A DNA stretch of 64,000 nucleotides from an uncultured Niabella sp. (GTDB lineage Bacteria > Bacteroidota > Bacteroidia > Chitinophagales > Chitinophagaceae): positions 1 to 64,000 of the forward strand of contig CAKSQK010000010.1 in assembly GCA_934486785.1 (NCBI GenBank), in the 5' to 3' direction. This document shows positions 19,026 through 27,938 of the stretch, one piece after another. The notes under the pieces are model-generated. The model was not told the origin of the DNA and did no database searches. It was given only the letters and a program-made list of their open reading frames with translations. Positions within the stretch are counted from its first letter, which is position 1; every line of letters starts with the position of its first letter. A program made the translations under genes and the position numbers.

Positions 19026-19493
19026 TTATACTCTGAAGTGAGCAAATGCTTTGTTAGCTTCGGCCATGCGGTGGGTATCTTCTTTCTTTTTAAAAGCAGA
19101 ACCTTCTCCTTTGCTTGCTGCTACAATTTCGTTAGCCAGTTTGTCTGACATGCTGCGCCCGTTACGGTCGCGGCTGTAGCGTATCAGCCATTTAATGCTT
19201 AAAGATATCTTCCTGTCAGGACGCACTTCAGAAGGAATTTGGAAGGTAGCGCCACCAATACGACGGCTTCTAACCTCAACAGCGGGAGTAACATTTGCCA
19301 ATGCTTTTTTCCATACCTCGTATCCGTCTTCGCCGGTTTGCTTGGCAACCTTATCTAACGCGTCGTAAAAAATTGTGAACGCTCCGCTTTTTTTACCCTC
19401 CCACATCAGGTTGTTTACAAAACGGGTAACCAGCTTATCATTAAACTTTGGGTCCGGAGCTAAAGGGAGTTTCTTGGCTTGTGCTTTACGCAT
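19026..19493 (-). CDS. rpsG: 30S ribosomal protein S7
   Basis: 155 residues and a recognisable S7: an N-terminal basic tail ([19 protein letters not shown]), '[19 protein letters not shown]' and '[19 protein letters not shown]'. It binds the 3' major domain of 16S rRNA. It follows rpsL by 38 bp and is itself followed by a strong terminator. The common next gene fusA (EF-G) is not present here. Confidence 0.97.
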   Translation of the reverse strand: MRKAQAKKLPLAPDPKFNDKLVTRFVNNLMWEGKKSGAFTIFYDALDKVAKQTGEDGYEVWKKALANVTPAVEVRSRRIGGATFQIPSEVRPDRKISLSIKWLIRYSRDRNGRSMSDKLANEIVAASKGEGSAFKKKEDTHRMAEANKAFAHFRV

Positions 19494-19531
19494 TGTTTAA
19501 ATTATTTTATTTCTAACGTCTGAAGTCTTAA

Positions 19532-19903
19532 TTATTTGGCTTTTTTAGTTCCGTATTTAGAACGGCTTTGTTTGCGGTCTTTTACACCTGCAGTATCGAG
19601 GCTGCCACGAACAATGTGATAACGTACACCTGGCAGATCTTTTACCCTTCCGCCACGGATCAATACGATGGAGTGCTCCTGCAGATTATGGCCTTCACCC
19701 GGAATGTAAGCGATTACCTCAATTTTATTGGTTAAACGAACTTTGGCTACTTTACGAAGCGCAGAGTTGGGTTTTTTGGGTGTGGTTGTATACACACGTG
19801 TACAAACGCCACGGCGCTGGGGACACTGATCCAAAGCCCTTGATTTGCTCTTTGCTTTAATAATTTGTCTTCCTTTTCTAACTAACTGATTAATAGTTGG
19901 CAT
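19532..19903 (-). CDS. rpsL: 30S ribosomal protein S12
   Basis: 123 residues. Canonical S12 with '[17 protein letters not shown]' and '[19 protein letters not shown]', the decoding-centre loops where streptomycin-resistance changes occur; both appear wild type in sequence (Lys in TPKKPNS). It is the first gene of the rpsL-rpsG transcript and has a well-formed Bacteroidota promoter upstream. Confidence 0.98.
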   Translation of the reverse strand: MPTINQLVRKGRQIIKAKSKSRALDQCPQRRGVCTRVYTTTPKKPNSALRKVAKVRLTNKIEVIAYIPGEGHNLQEHSIVLIRGGRVKDLPGVRYHIVRGSLDTAGVKDRKQSRSKYGTKKAK

Positions 19904-19928
19904 TCTTAATGCTTTAATTTTTGGACGG

Positions 19929-19959
19929 CAAAGGTAGGATTTACATATGAATTGACAAA
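19929..19959 (-). promoter_or_regulatory. Promoter of rpsL-rpsG
   Basis: On the minus strand a TTTG -33 box (19959-19956), 19 bases, then TACCTTTG (19936-19929) match the Bacteroidota TTTG / TAnnTTTG pattern. The -7 box is about 25 bp before the rpsL ATG. Confidence 0.65.
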
Positions 19960-20037
19960 ATTATTAGAAAGTTTTCTATATAGTAGCTGTACAGATCATG
20001 TACTTACTTTCCGTTGGATGTTTTAATTATCCCAACT

Positions 20038-20070
20038 AAAAAAGGCCGACCAATAATGTTGATACGGCCC
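20038..20070 (-). terminator. Rho-independent terminator after the DUF3052-like gene
   Basis: GGCCG (20044-20048) pairs with CGGCC (20065-20069) around a 16-base loop, followed by six T on the minus strand. The stem is short but well placed. Confidence 0.55.
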
Positions 20071-20089
20071 TTTTATCACATTTGTAAAT

Positions 20090-20527
20090 TTAGGCTACCT
20101 GAGCCTGGCGTTTTCTTTCTTTTACCGAAGATCCTTTTACGTCTACTGCTTTTTCAAACCTGGTTGCTGTCCACACATGATCCAATTCTACTTTGTCACT
20201 ACTCGCATACCCTTCTTCGGTCAACCTGCTCCAACTACGCTCACGGTTCAGGTCAGTAACAATTTTAGACGTAGTTTTAGGATGTGCCACCCAAAACTTG
20301 GTATCTTCTTTTAAAGAAGGCATTACATCGCTCAATATGCCATTTAACTGGCTTTCGTTCACGGCAAATACCAATGCAAAATCCAGTTTTCTCGACTTTA
20401 ACAGTGGAGTCATGTTTTTTGCAAATGAAATTTTGCTGAACTGCTTTTCGATAGATGAGGGAAGGCCTTGAATTAAAAGATTTTTTTCGTCTGAATACTG
20501 TAACTTTTCAAAAACTGTCTGAATCAT
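20090..20527 (-). CDS. DUF3052-like small protein
   Basis: 145 residues, soluble, no signal. The middle and C-terminal parts (DFALVFAVNESQLN, LKEDTKFWVAHPKTTSKIVTDLNR, DHVWTATRFEKAV) match the pattern I associate with DUF3052: a predicted alpha/beta protein with an 'LVF', a 'WVxYPK' and a 'WSAxRF' block. Function unknown. The C-terminus is basic (SSVKERKRQAQ). The gene is monocistronic and flanked by terminators. Confidence 0.65.
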   Translation of the reverse strand: MIQTVFEKLQYSDEKNLLIQGLPSSIEKQFSKISFAKNMTPLLKSRKLDFALVFAVNESQLNGILSDVMPSLKEDTKFWVAHPKTTSKIVTDLNRERSWSRLTEEGYASSDKVELDHVWTATRFEKAVDVKGSSVKERKRQAQVA

Positions 20528-20640
20528 AGAACTAATGTGGGATTTATTAAAAAAACAAACTTTTAAAAAACCTTAGCCAATAAATAGCCGAAAATGATTG
20601 GCGAAGTTACAAAATTTTTTCCCGAAAACAGATTTAAATA

Positions 20641-20673
20641 AAAAAAGCCGTTAGTGAATTGATTACTAACGAC
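20641..20673 (-). terminator. Rho-independent terminator after the M48 peptidase gene
   Basis: Nine-pair stem (20647-20655 with 20664-20672, one G-U) with an 8-base loop, followed on the minus strand by seven T interrupted by one C. Confidence 0.7.
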
Positions 20674-20697
20674 TTTAATATTAAGTTGAATAACGTT

Positions 20698-21513
20698 TTA
20701 TTTATTACCCATCGGCTTGTAATATTTCATGGCTTCGGGTAAATACTTTTTCAACTGCTCAATCCTTCTTTCAGGGCCAGGGTGTGTGCTTAAAAACTCA
20801 GGCGGATTGTTTCCCTGCGCCTGGGCGTTCATCCTGTTCCATAAATTAATGGCTTCCTGTGGATTATAACCTGCCATAGCTGCCCAGATCATACCATAAC
20901 GATCGGCTTCCAGCTCCTGGTTTCTGCCAAAAGCCATAATTCCCAACTGAGAGCCTACTCCCACTGCTGCGCCAAATATCTGCCGCATACCGCTGGAAGT
21001 TCTGTTAGCCATAAACGCATCTAAAATACTGCCGCCATATTGTGCTGCAATGGCCTGACTCATCCTTTCGTTGGTATGGCCAAACAATGCGTGAGAAACT
21101 TCATGCCCCATCACATTAGCCAACCCGGCTTCATTTTGAGCAATAGGGAGCAGCCCTGTATAAACCACGATCTTACCCCCCGGCATACACCAGGCGTTAG
21201 CCTGATCGCTTTGAACGAGCCTGGTTTCCCACTGATATCCTTCCAGCTCGTTGGCAATATTATTCTGGCGGTAATAATTATAAACCGCGTTCACAATTCT
21301 TTGCCCCACACGGTTTACCATTTCTGCGTCTCTGTTATTTGATGCTGATACAACCTTGTTGGAAGTTAAAAAAGACTGATATTCAGCCACGGCCATTTGC
21401 TGTAATTCAGCTTCTGGGAGCAGCTTAAACTGGCTACGGCCGGTAATTGCATTGGTTGAACAGGCGATCGCTATTGCAGCAATAACGAATACAAAAAGCA
21501 ATTTTCTTATCAT
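20698..21513 (-). CDS. M48-family metallopeptidase lipoprotein
   Basis: 271 residues. A lipoprotein signal ends at lipobox AIAC. The zinc motif HEVSH (GHEVSHALFGH, about residue 140) and a downstream Glu in 'RNQELEADRYG' are the M48 ligands. The family (BepA/LoiP/YcaL type in E. coli) degrades misassembled outer-membrane proteins on the periplasmic side. The closing 'FLSTHPGPERRIEQLKKYLPEA' is typical of this group. Monocistronic with its own terminator. Confidence 0.92.
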   Translation of the reverse strand: MIRKLLFVFVIAAIAIACSTNAITGRSQFKLLPEAELQQMAVAEYQSFLTSNKVVSASNNRDAEMVNRVGQRIVNAVYNYYRQNNIANELEGYQWETRLVQSDQANAWCMPGGKIVVYTGLLPIAQNEAGLANVMGHEVSHALFGHTNERMSQAIAAQYGGSILDAFMANRTSSGMRQIFGAAVGVGSQLGIMAFGRNQELEADRYGMIWAAMAGYNPQEAINLWNRMNAQAQGNNPPEFLSTHPGPERRIEQLKKYLPEAMKYYKPMGNK

Positions 21514-21627
21514 ATTTAAGTGATTTTAAATTTAATAATCAAGCATTGTACCAAAATCAACCATAAAGATATACGCCTGAAATTAAATTAAGCTAAAGAA
21601 ATATATGCTACTAAAAAATAGATCAAA

Positions 21628-22281
21628 TTAATTGTTATTACGTTGCCTGCGGCGATCCCTGTTTTTAAAAATGGGAACTTTGTTCTCATTACCGCGTAAA
21701 ATGCGGCCAATGTTCTTTTGGTGTGTTAAAATGATCAATAGAGCAACTGCTATGGCAAACACCCTGTAAAAGTAATTATCCACGTTAAAAATAACGAGTA
21801 TAAATACCGGGAAAGCAAGCCCCGCAAGAATGGAGCTAAGTGAAACAAACCTGGTTAAATATAATACAAACAAAAAAATGCCTGAACATGCCAGGGCTGT
21901 CCATGGAGAAATACCGATCACAATTCCTAATAAAGTAGCCACTCCTTTGCCTCCCCTGAAGTTGGCCCAAACAGGAAAAATATGGCCCAATACGGCAGAG
22001 ATGCCAAAAATTAATTGAAGGTTAAGAAAATGAATATCATTTTCAACAAAATTTCCGGGTAATAAAAATGCAAGCTTTACAGCAGCAAAGCCTTTTAAAG
22101 CATCGCATACCATTACAAAAGCGCCCCAGCGTGGCCCCAGCACCCTAAAGGTATTGGTAGCGCCTGCATTACCACTGCCGTAATCGCGGATGTCGATATT
22201 AAAAAAGCCACGGCTTACCCAAACCGAAGTGGGTATACTGCCTATGCAATAGGCTAATATTGCTAAAAAAACTTCCTGCAT
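21628..22281 (-). CDS. plsY: Glycerol-3-phosphate acyltransferase PlsY
   Basis: 217 residues, five or so membrane segments. PlsY motifs are clear: GSGNAGATNTFRVLG (motif 1, about residues 37-51) and the GGKGVAT glycine-rich loop (about 109-115). It transfers acyl groups from acyl-phosphate to glycerol-3-phosphate in phospholipid synthesis. The C-terminal tail is unusually basic (RRRQRNNN). A TATTTTCG element (22326-22319, minus strand) may be its -7 promoter box. Confidence 0.94.
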   Translation of the reverse strand: MQEVFLAILAYCIGSIPTSVWVSRGFFNIDIRDYGSGNAGATNTFRVLGPRWGAFVMVCDALKGFAAVKLAFLLPGNFVENDIHFLNLQLIFGISAVLGHIFPVWANFRGGKGVATLLGIVIGISPWTALACSGIFLFVLYLTRFVSLSSILAGLAFPVFILVIFNVDNYFYRVFAIAVALLIILTHQKNIGRILRGNENKVPIFKNRDRRRQRNNN

Positions 22282-22385
22282 GCAATAAAGAGATAAATGA
22301 TAATCAGAGATTATAACACGAAAATAGGGAAATAATCAAAAACAAAATTTACTGCTATTGTTAAAAAAATAAAGCTTATCTAACT

Positions 22386-23222
22386 TCAAAATTTTTTGCT
22401 TTGTGCATTTACCGGCAGGCGTTCCCACTTCATACATACCCAATTCTTCTTTTCAGACTGTTCCGAAAGGATTAATCCGTTTTCAGAACATTTTTTTGAG
22501 ATAACGTCCACATCATCTGTTAAAATACCGCTTAAAACAAGGCAGCCATTTTGTTTAAGCTGTTGCGAAAGATAAGGAATGTTTTCCAGCAGCACATTGC
22601 GATTGATGTTGGCCAGGATCACATCAAACAGATCGTCCTGCCGACCGGTATCAGACTGTTGAAGAATGATCTCAGTGGTTCCGTTTCGTTCAAAATTCTC
22701 ACGGGCATTCTCAATACTCCATGCATCAATATCATTGGCTACAACCCTTGTGGCGCCTGACTTTGCAGCTAAGATGGCCAGTACACCGGTACCTGTGCCA
22801 AAATCAAAAACCGTTTTACCCGTAAATGCAATATGGCGCATCATCCGCATCATTAAAAAGGTGGTGGCATGGTGGCCGGTGCCAAAGCTCATTTTGGGTG
22901 TGATCACAATTTCGTGCTGCACGTTTTGTATGGATGTATGAAAGGATGCGCGTATGGCCACAAAGTCATCCACCACCACCAGGCTGAAATTGGATTCCCA
23001 CAGGGTGTTCCAGTTTTGCTGCCCGATTTCTGCTTTTTCAAAAACCACTTTTAGCTTGTCAGCCATGGTGCAAACTTCTGTTTCGCTATACGTTTCTTTT
23101 AAAAAGATGGCCTTTAGATCGCCATGATCCATTTCTTCAAAGCCTTCTGCCGAGGGCAAGCTGGCGATCAGCAGGTCTTTTGTATCTGCAGTTAATTCTT
23201 TAAAAGTAATTTCTATATACAT
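22386..23222 (-). CDS. prmA: Ribosomal protein L11 methyltransferase
   Basis: 278 residues from the ATG at 23222; a TTG four codons earlier is possible but less likely. The C-terminal methyltransferase domain has SAM motif I VFDFGTGTGVLAILAA and motif IV 'VILANINRNVL'. PrmA trimethylates ribosomal protein L11. It is the last gene of the ypdA-DUF445-prmA unit, starting 8 bp after the DUF445 stop. Confidence 0.92.
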   Translation of the reverse strand: MYIEITFKELTADTKDLLIASLPSAEGFEEMDHGDLKAIFLKETYSETEVCTMADKLKVVFEKAEIGQQNWNTLWESNFSLVVVDDFVAIRASFHTSIQNVQHEIVITPKMSFGTGHHATTFLMMRMMRHIAFTGKTVFDFGTGTGVLAILAAKSGATRVVANDIDAWSIENARENFERNGTTEIILQQSDTGRQDDLFDVILANINRNVLLENIPYLSQQLKQNGCLVLSGILTDDVDVISKKCSENGLILSEQSEKKNWVCMKWERLPVNAQSKKF

Positions 23223-23230
23223 GATATTGT

Positions 23231-24496
23231 TCAACTGTTTTCTATAAAGCGCGTAATGGTGTAAATCAGCAGCCCTACCAGCCCGCCAACAAGCGTTCCG
23301 TTAATGCGAATGAACTGCAGGTCTTTTCCCACTTCAAGTTCCAGCTTATTGCTCAGCTCTTTTCCTTTCCAGTTGCCTACCGTATTGCTGATAAGCTCGC
23401 CGGCTTTATCCGTGTTTCTTAAAATATATTTATAAGCGTTAAACCTGATCCAGCCGTCAATTTTTTGACGAAGCGCTTCATCGTTTTCCAGGTTCTGCAC
23501 CATTTCCTTCAGCGATTTTCTGAGGTAGTTTTTTATTGCTGATCTTTCTGCTGACAAATCGTTTGAAATGCCCGACTGGAAAGACTTCCACGCGGCTGAA
23601 GCATATTCGCTGATCTTGTCGCCGGCAAGCAGGCTGTCTTTAATCTCCTGTAATTCCTGCTGCCACCTGGCATCGGTTTTAATGCTTTCAATAAACTGCT
23701 CAAGCCGGGCCTTTATATCGGCACGCAACTTGTGGCTGGGATCATTTTCAATCTCGCCCAGGTAACGTGCCAGGCCTTTGGTAAGCCTTGCAGCAATGAT
23801 ATTATCTACAAAACCGGGTATTAAAAAATAACTTTCCTGTTTTACTTTCTGGCGCACCAGCGCTTCATTGTGGATCACATACTCGCGCACATTTTTTAAA
23901 ATATAGTTTACCATCTTTTCATGATCGCCACGCTGTATAACCAGGTTCAAGGCGCCTGCCAAAGCTTCATTCAGCTTCATATCATTCAGCAGGCTTTTCA
24001 GCTTATGCGTTATAAAACGGGTCACGGCTTTATCATTGGTGTTTTGAATGATGCCCTTTAATAAGTACAGTATTTCATTCAGCAGGATGTCAATATTTTT
24101 ATCGCTGTTCAGCCACTTAGCAGCGTATTTGCTTATTTCCAGCTTTTGAATATATGGCCTGATGGCGGCAGCATTCAAAAAGTTTGACACCACAAATCCA
24201 CCCAGGTTATCACCAATACTTTTTTTACGGGTTTCAATCAGGTTGGTGTGCGGTATGGGTATGCCTAGCGGGTGATGAAACAGCGCAGTCACTGCAAACC
24301 AGTCTGCCAGTGCGCCTACCATACCGGCTTCGGCAAAAGCGCGAACGTATCCAATCCAGGCATAGCCAGTTCTGTGCAAATACCATGTGCAAAAGATATA
24401 CGCGGCCATCATTAGCAAAAAAAGCCCGGTGGCCAGCGCCTTGTGCTTTCGCAATTGCCTTTGTTTAAATAAATCTGGATTGTAGTTATTGTTCAT
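23231..24496 (-). CDS. DUF445-family membrane protein
   Basis: 421 residues. Two membrane helices near the N-terminus (about 20-65) and one at the C-terminus (about 400-418) flank a long helical region, the usual DUF445 (YheB/YjiN-like) layout. The start contains the family hallmark 'GMVGALADWFAVTALFHHPLGIPIPHT'. Function unknown. Its ATG overlaps the ypdA stop by 11 bp (ATGAACAATAA), indicating translational coupling. Confidence 0.88.
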   Translation of the reverse strand: MNNNYNPDLFKQRQLRKHKALATGLFLLMMAAYIFCTWYLHRTGYAWIGYVRAFAEAGMVGALADWFAVTALFHHPLGIPIPHTNLIETRKKSIGDNLGGFVVSNFLNAAAIRPYIQKLEISKYAAKWLNSDKNIDILLNEILYLLKGIIQNTNDKAVTRFITHKLKSLLNDMKLNEALAGALNLVIQRGDHEKMVNYILKNVREYVIHNEALVRQKVKQESYFLIPGFVDNIIAARLTKGLARYLGEIENDPSHKLRADIKARLEQFIESIKTDARWQQELQEIKDSLLAGDKISEYASAAWKSFQSGISNDLSAERSAIKNYLRKSLKEMVQNLENDEALRQKIDGWIRFNAYKYILRNTDKAGELISNTVGNWKGKELSNKLELEVGKDLQFIRINGTLVGGLVGLLIYTITRFIENS

Positions 24497-25481
24497 TTAC
24501 CGCTGCAGGCACATCTTTTTTGTTAAGAGATATTGCTTTGATAATTTTTACGGCGTGCTCGCGCGAGTTTTCAATAAAAAGCCTGTGCGTGTTCATACCG
24601 CCGCAAATAACTCCTGCAAGATAAATGCCACTAATATTGGTTTCATGCGTTTCGGGGTTCAGTACCGGGCAGCGCACTTCATCATCGCTCAGCTCAATAC
24701 CCACCTGCTCCAAAAAAGACAGGTTGGGCTGATACCCGGTTGCTGCTATTACCCAGTCGTTTTTTAATATAACAACGCCATCGGGCGTAATAATGTCTAC
24801 TTCCGCTTCGCGGATCTCTTTAATGGTTGAATGAAAATATGCGTTGACAGAACCTTCTTTGATGCGGTTTTCAATATCGGGTTTTACCCAGTATTTTACC
24901 CGCGAGCCAATTTCTGCACCGCGGATCACCATGGTTACTCTTGCGCCTTTGCGCCAGGTTTCCAGTGCGGCATCCACCGCCGAGTTCATGGCGCCTACCA
25001 CTATCACGTCCTGAAAAGCATAAAAATGCGGGTCTTTATAATAGTGTGTCACTTTGGGCAGATCTTCGCCAGGCACGTCAAGTTTATAGGGAATATCGTA
25101 AAAACCGGTGGCGATAATAATATGATCGGCTGTGTAAGATGCTTTTTCAGTGTCTACCCCAAAAAGATCGCCGGCTTTTGAAATGGTTTTTACTTCTTCA
25201 AACAAATGAATATTGATCTCAAAATTTTGCGCCACCCTGCGGTAATATTCCAGCGATTCGTTGCGCGTGGGCTTGGCATTGTTTGAAACGAACGGTACAT
25301 TACCAATTTCCAGCCTTTCAGAACTGGAAAAGAAAGTCATATTTACCGGGTAATGGTACAGCGAGTTCACCAAAGTGCCTTTTTCCAGCACCAGGTATGG
25401 CAAGCCCGCTTTTTGCGCTTCGATGGCGCACGCAAGCCCAATAGGCCCGCCGCCAATAATAATGATGTGGTAATGTTGCAT
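24486..25481 (-). CDS. ypdA: YpdA-type bacillithiol disulfide reductase (flavoprotein)
   Basis: 331 residues from the ATG at 25481 (MQHYHIIIIGGG); an in-frame extension to 25559 reads like leader sequence. An N-terminal FAD-binding Rossmann motif (IIIIGGGPIGLACAIEA) and a central NADPH-binding motif (VIVVGAMNSAVDAAL) are present. YpdA proteins reduce bacillithiol disulfide and have no CxxC pair, consistent with this sequence. This suggests a low-molecular-weight thiol of the bacillithiol type. First gene of an overlapping unit with DUF445 and prmA, divergent from pdhB. Confidence 0.85.
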   Translation of the reverse strand: MQHYHIIIIGGGPIGLACAIEAQKAGLPYLVLEKGTLVNSLYHYPVNMTFFSSSERLEIGNVPFVSNNAKPTRNESLEYYRRVAQNFEINIHLFEEVKTISKAGDLFGVDTEKASYTADHIIIATGFYDIPYKLDVPGEDLPKVTHYYKDPHFYAFQDVIVVGAMNSAVDAALETWRKGARVTMVIRGAEIGSRVKYWVKPDIENRIKEGSVNAYFHSTIKEIREAEVDIITPDGVVILKNDWVIAATGYQPNLSFLEQVGIELSDDEVRCPVLNPETHETNISGIYLAGVICGGMNTHRLFIENSREHAVKIIKAISLNKKDVPAAVNEQ

Positions 25482-25541
25482 GGCGGCAAAGTTAAGCGCC
25501 TTTTGGCGGTACCTTATGGCAAACGTTTGTCGAAGATTTGG

Positions 25542-25573
25542 TTTGACGGATCGGGGCAATTCACCTAAATTTG
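25542..25573 (+). promoter_or_regulatory. Promoter of pdhB
   Basis: TTTG (25542-25545), 20 bases, TAAATTTG (25566-25573): an excellent match to the Bacteroidota -33/-7 consensus, 26 bp before the pdhB ATG. Confidence 0.7.
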
Positions 25574-25599
25574 CAACTCTTTAAAATTTATAATCAACT

Positions 25600-26589
25600 A
25601 TGGCGAGAACAATAGCTTTCAGAGAAGCCTTACGCGAGGCGATGAGTGAAGAAATGAGAAGGGATAACAGGGTTTTTTTAATGGGAGAAGAGGTGGCAGA
25701 GTACAATGGCGCCTATAAAGTAAGCCAGGGCATGCTTGCAGAATTTGGGCCTAAAAGAGTGTTGGACACTCCTATTGCCGAGCTTGGTTTTACAGCAGTT
25801 GGCGTTGGCGCCGCGCAAAACGGCCTTCGCCCGATTGTAGAATTCATGACCTGGAACTTTGCCGTTCTGGCTTTAGATCAAATTTTGAACACGGCTTCTA
25901 AAATGCTTGCCATGAGCGGCGGCCAGATCTCCTGCCCTATCGTTTTTCGTGGTGGCAACGGGTCAGCGGGCCAGTTGGGTGCGCAGCACTCCACCGCTTT
26001 TGAAGCGCTATACGCCAACATCCCGGGCATTAAAGTGGTTTCTCCCAGCAACCCATACGATGCCAAAGGGCTTTTAAAACAGGCCATCCGCTACGAAGAA
26101 GATCCCGTAATGTTTATGGAAAGCGAATTGATGTATGGCGACAAAATGGAAGTGCCTGACGAAGAATATTATATTGAACTGGGCAAAGCCGATGTAAAGA
26201 AAGAAGGAGCTGACGTTACCATCATTTCTTTTAACAAAATGATGAAAGTGGCGTTAGGCGCTGCCGCAGAGCTGGAAAAAGAAGGCATCAATGCCGAAGT
26301 GATAGATTTAAGAACCATTCGCCCGCTGGATATGGATACCATTTTGGCCAGCGTAAGAAAAACCAACAGGCTTGTAATTGTAGAAGAGCAATGGCCTTTT
26401 GGTTCCGTATCATCAGAAATTTCATACCGCGTGCAAAAAGATGCATTCGATTATCTTGACGCCCCCATCCGCCGCATTACTGCTGCCGATGCGCCTTTGC
26501 ACTATGCGCCTAACCTGGTGGCTGCCGCACTGCCTGATGTGCCGCGCACAGTAAACCTGGTAAAGGAAGTAATGTATTTGAAAAAATAG
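25600..26589 (+). CDS. pdhB: Pyruvate dehydrogenase E1 component, beta subunit
   Basis: 329 residues, full length for E1-beta. The N-terminal transketolase pyrimidine-binding domain (FMTWNFAVLALDQILNTASK, FRGGNGSAGQLGAQHS) and the C-terminal transketolase domain (IDLRTIRPLDMDTI, VEEQWPFGSVSSEI) are both present. With E1-alpha it decarboxylates pyruvate using thiamine diphosphate. No alpha subunit or E2/E3 gene adjoins it, so the complex is encoded in more than one place. A TPP-dependent branched-chain 2-oxoacid role is less likely. Confidence 0.93.
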   Translation: MARTIAFREALREAMSEEMRRDNRVFLMGEEVAEYNGAYKVSQGMLAEFGPKRVLDTPIAELGFTAVGVGAAQNGLRPIVEFMTWNFAVLALDQILNTASKMLAMSGGQISCPIVFRGGNGSAGQLGAQHSTAFEALYANIPGIKVVSPSNPYDAKGLLKQAIRYEEDPVMFMESELMYGDKMEVPDEEYYIELGKADVKKEGADVTIISFNKMMKVALGAAAELEKEGINAEVIDLRTIRPLDMDTILASVRKTNRLVIVEEQWPFGSVSSEISYRVQKDAFDYLDAPIRRITAADAPLHYAPNLVAAALPDVPRTVNLVKEVMYLKK

Positions 26590-26614
26590 GGGCCTGGCCC
26601 ACACAGCAATTTTG

Positions 26615-26640
26615 AAAACTCAGGCAATTGTCTGAGTTTT
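26615..26640 (+). terminator. Intrinsic terminator-like hairpin after pdhB
   Basis: Perfect 9-bp stem (26615-26623 with 26632-26640), 8-base loop, the 3' arm ending in four T. It lies 26 bp after the pdhB stop. Confidence 0.55.
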
Positions 26641-26680
26641 GTCGTGAATACCTGAAATATAAAATATTAAATTAATTCGT

Positions 26681-27868
26681 ATGCCAAAAGGAAAACCTAC
26701 CGAGCCAACCGCCGATATTTTAGTAATAGATGATGAGGTAGCAATACGTAAAACGCTGGGAGAAATTTTATCGTTCGAAGGGTATAAAATTCATGAAGCT
26801 GCCGATGGCGAGGAAGGCCTTCAGATGTTTAGCGAAAAAAAATATGACCTGGTACTTTGCGATATTAAAATGCCCAAACTGGATGGCCTTGAGTTTTTGG
26901 CAAAGGCCGTGGCTGCAAGCCCGGACGTACCCGTGGTAATGATCTCCGGTCACGGAACGATTGAAACTGCCGTGGAAGCCGTAAAAAAAGGCGCTTATGA
27001 TTTTATTTCTAAGCCGCCAGACCTGAACCGCCTGCTGATCACCGTTCGCAACGCCCTTGACAAAGGCAGCCTGGTAACTGAAACCAAAGTGCTGCGCAGA
27101 AAAGTTTCAAAAGTGCAGGAAATTGTGGGCAATTCGCTCCCCATTCAAAAAATAAAAGATACGATTGATAAAGTGGCTGCCACTGAAGCCCGTGTGCTGA
27201 TCACCGGCGCCAATGGCGTGGGTAAAGAACTGGTAGCCCGCTGGATACATGAAAAAAGCAACCGCTGCAACAGCCCGCTGGTAGAAGTAAACTGCGCGGC
27301 CATTCCTACCGAGCTGATCGAATCTGAATTATTCGGCCATGAAAAAGGCTCTTTTACTTCAGCTGTAAAACAACGCATCGGAAAATTTGAGCAGGCCAAT
27401 GGCGGAACCCTGTTCTTAGATGAAATAGGCGACATGAGCCTGAGCGCACAGGCCAAAGTATTGCGTGCCCTGCAGGAAGGAAAGATCACACGCGTGGGGG
27501 CTGATAAAGACATTAATGTGGATGTGCGCGTGGTAGCCGCTACCAATAAAGACCTGCTACAGGAAGTGGAAGATAAAAACTTCAGGCTTGACCTTTACCA
27601 CCGCCTGAGCGTGATACTCATTCACGTACCATCTCTTAACGAAAGAAGAGACGACATTCCGTTACTTGTAGACCAGTTCCTGGCAGATATTTGCGCCGAT
27701 TACGGAACGGCAATAAAAGACATTGACAAAGAAGCCATCAGGCTTTTACAGGAATACGATTGGACGGGAAATATACGCGAACTGCGAAACGTGGTGGAAC
27801 GCCTGGTGATCTTAAGCGGTAAAACCATTACGGCAAGCGATGTGAGCAATTACGTTTCGATCAGTTAA
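26681..27868 (+). CDS. NtrC-type response regulator (receiver + sigma-54 AAA+) lacking a DNA-binding domain
   Basis: 395 residues. The receiver (about 12-125) has the phosphoacceptor Asp near 61 (LVLCDIKMP) and Lys at 111. The AAA+ domain (about 145-380) has a Walker A variant GANGVGKE, Walker B GGTLFLDEIGD and an arginine-rich sensor region. The sigma-54 contact loop reads GSFTSA (223-228) rather than GAFTGA. The protein ends right after the AAA+ lid (NVVERLVILSG ... SNYVSIS), so the usual Fis-type helix-turn-helix is absent. It may activate sigma-54 holoenzyme from solution, or act differently. No cognate kinase is adjacent. Confidence 0.9.
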   Translation: MPKGKPTEPTADILVIDDEVAIRKTLGEILSFEGYKIHEAADGEEGLQMFSEKKYDLVLCDIKMPKLDGLEFLAKAVAASPDVPVVMISGHGTIETAVEAVKKGAYDFISKPPDLNRLLITVRNALDKGSLVTETKVLRRKVSKVQEIVGNSLPIQKIKDTIDKVAATEARVLITGANGVGKELVARWIHEKSNRCNSPLVEVNCAAIPTELIESELFGHEKGSFTSAVKQRIGKFEQANGGTLFLDEIGDMSLSAQAKVLRALQEGKITRVGADKDINVDVRVVAATNKDLLQEVEDKNFRLDLYHRLSVILIHVPSLNERRDDIPLLVDQFLADICADYGTAIKDIDKEAIRLLQEYDWTGNIRELRNVVERLVILSGKTITASDVSNYVSIS

Positions 27869-27938
27869 ATTCAGCCTGCTTCTTTGTTACAGGTTGAATA
27901 ACTCAGCCCTGTATTGCTCATAAGAAAAACAACACCAT

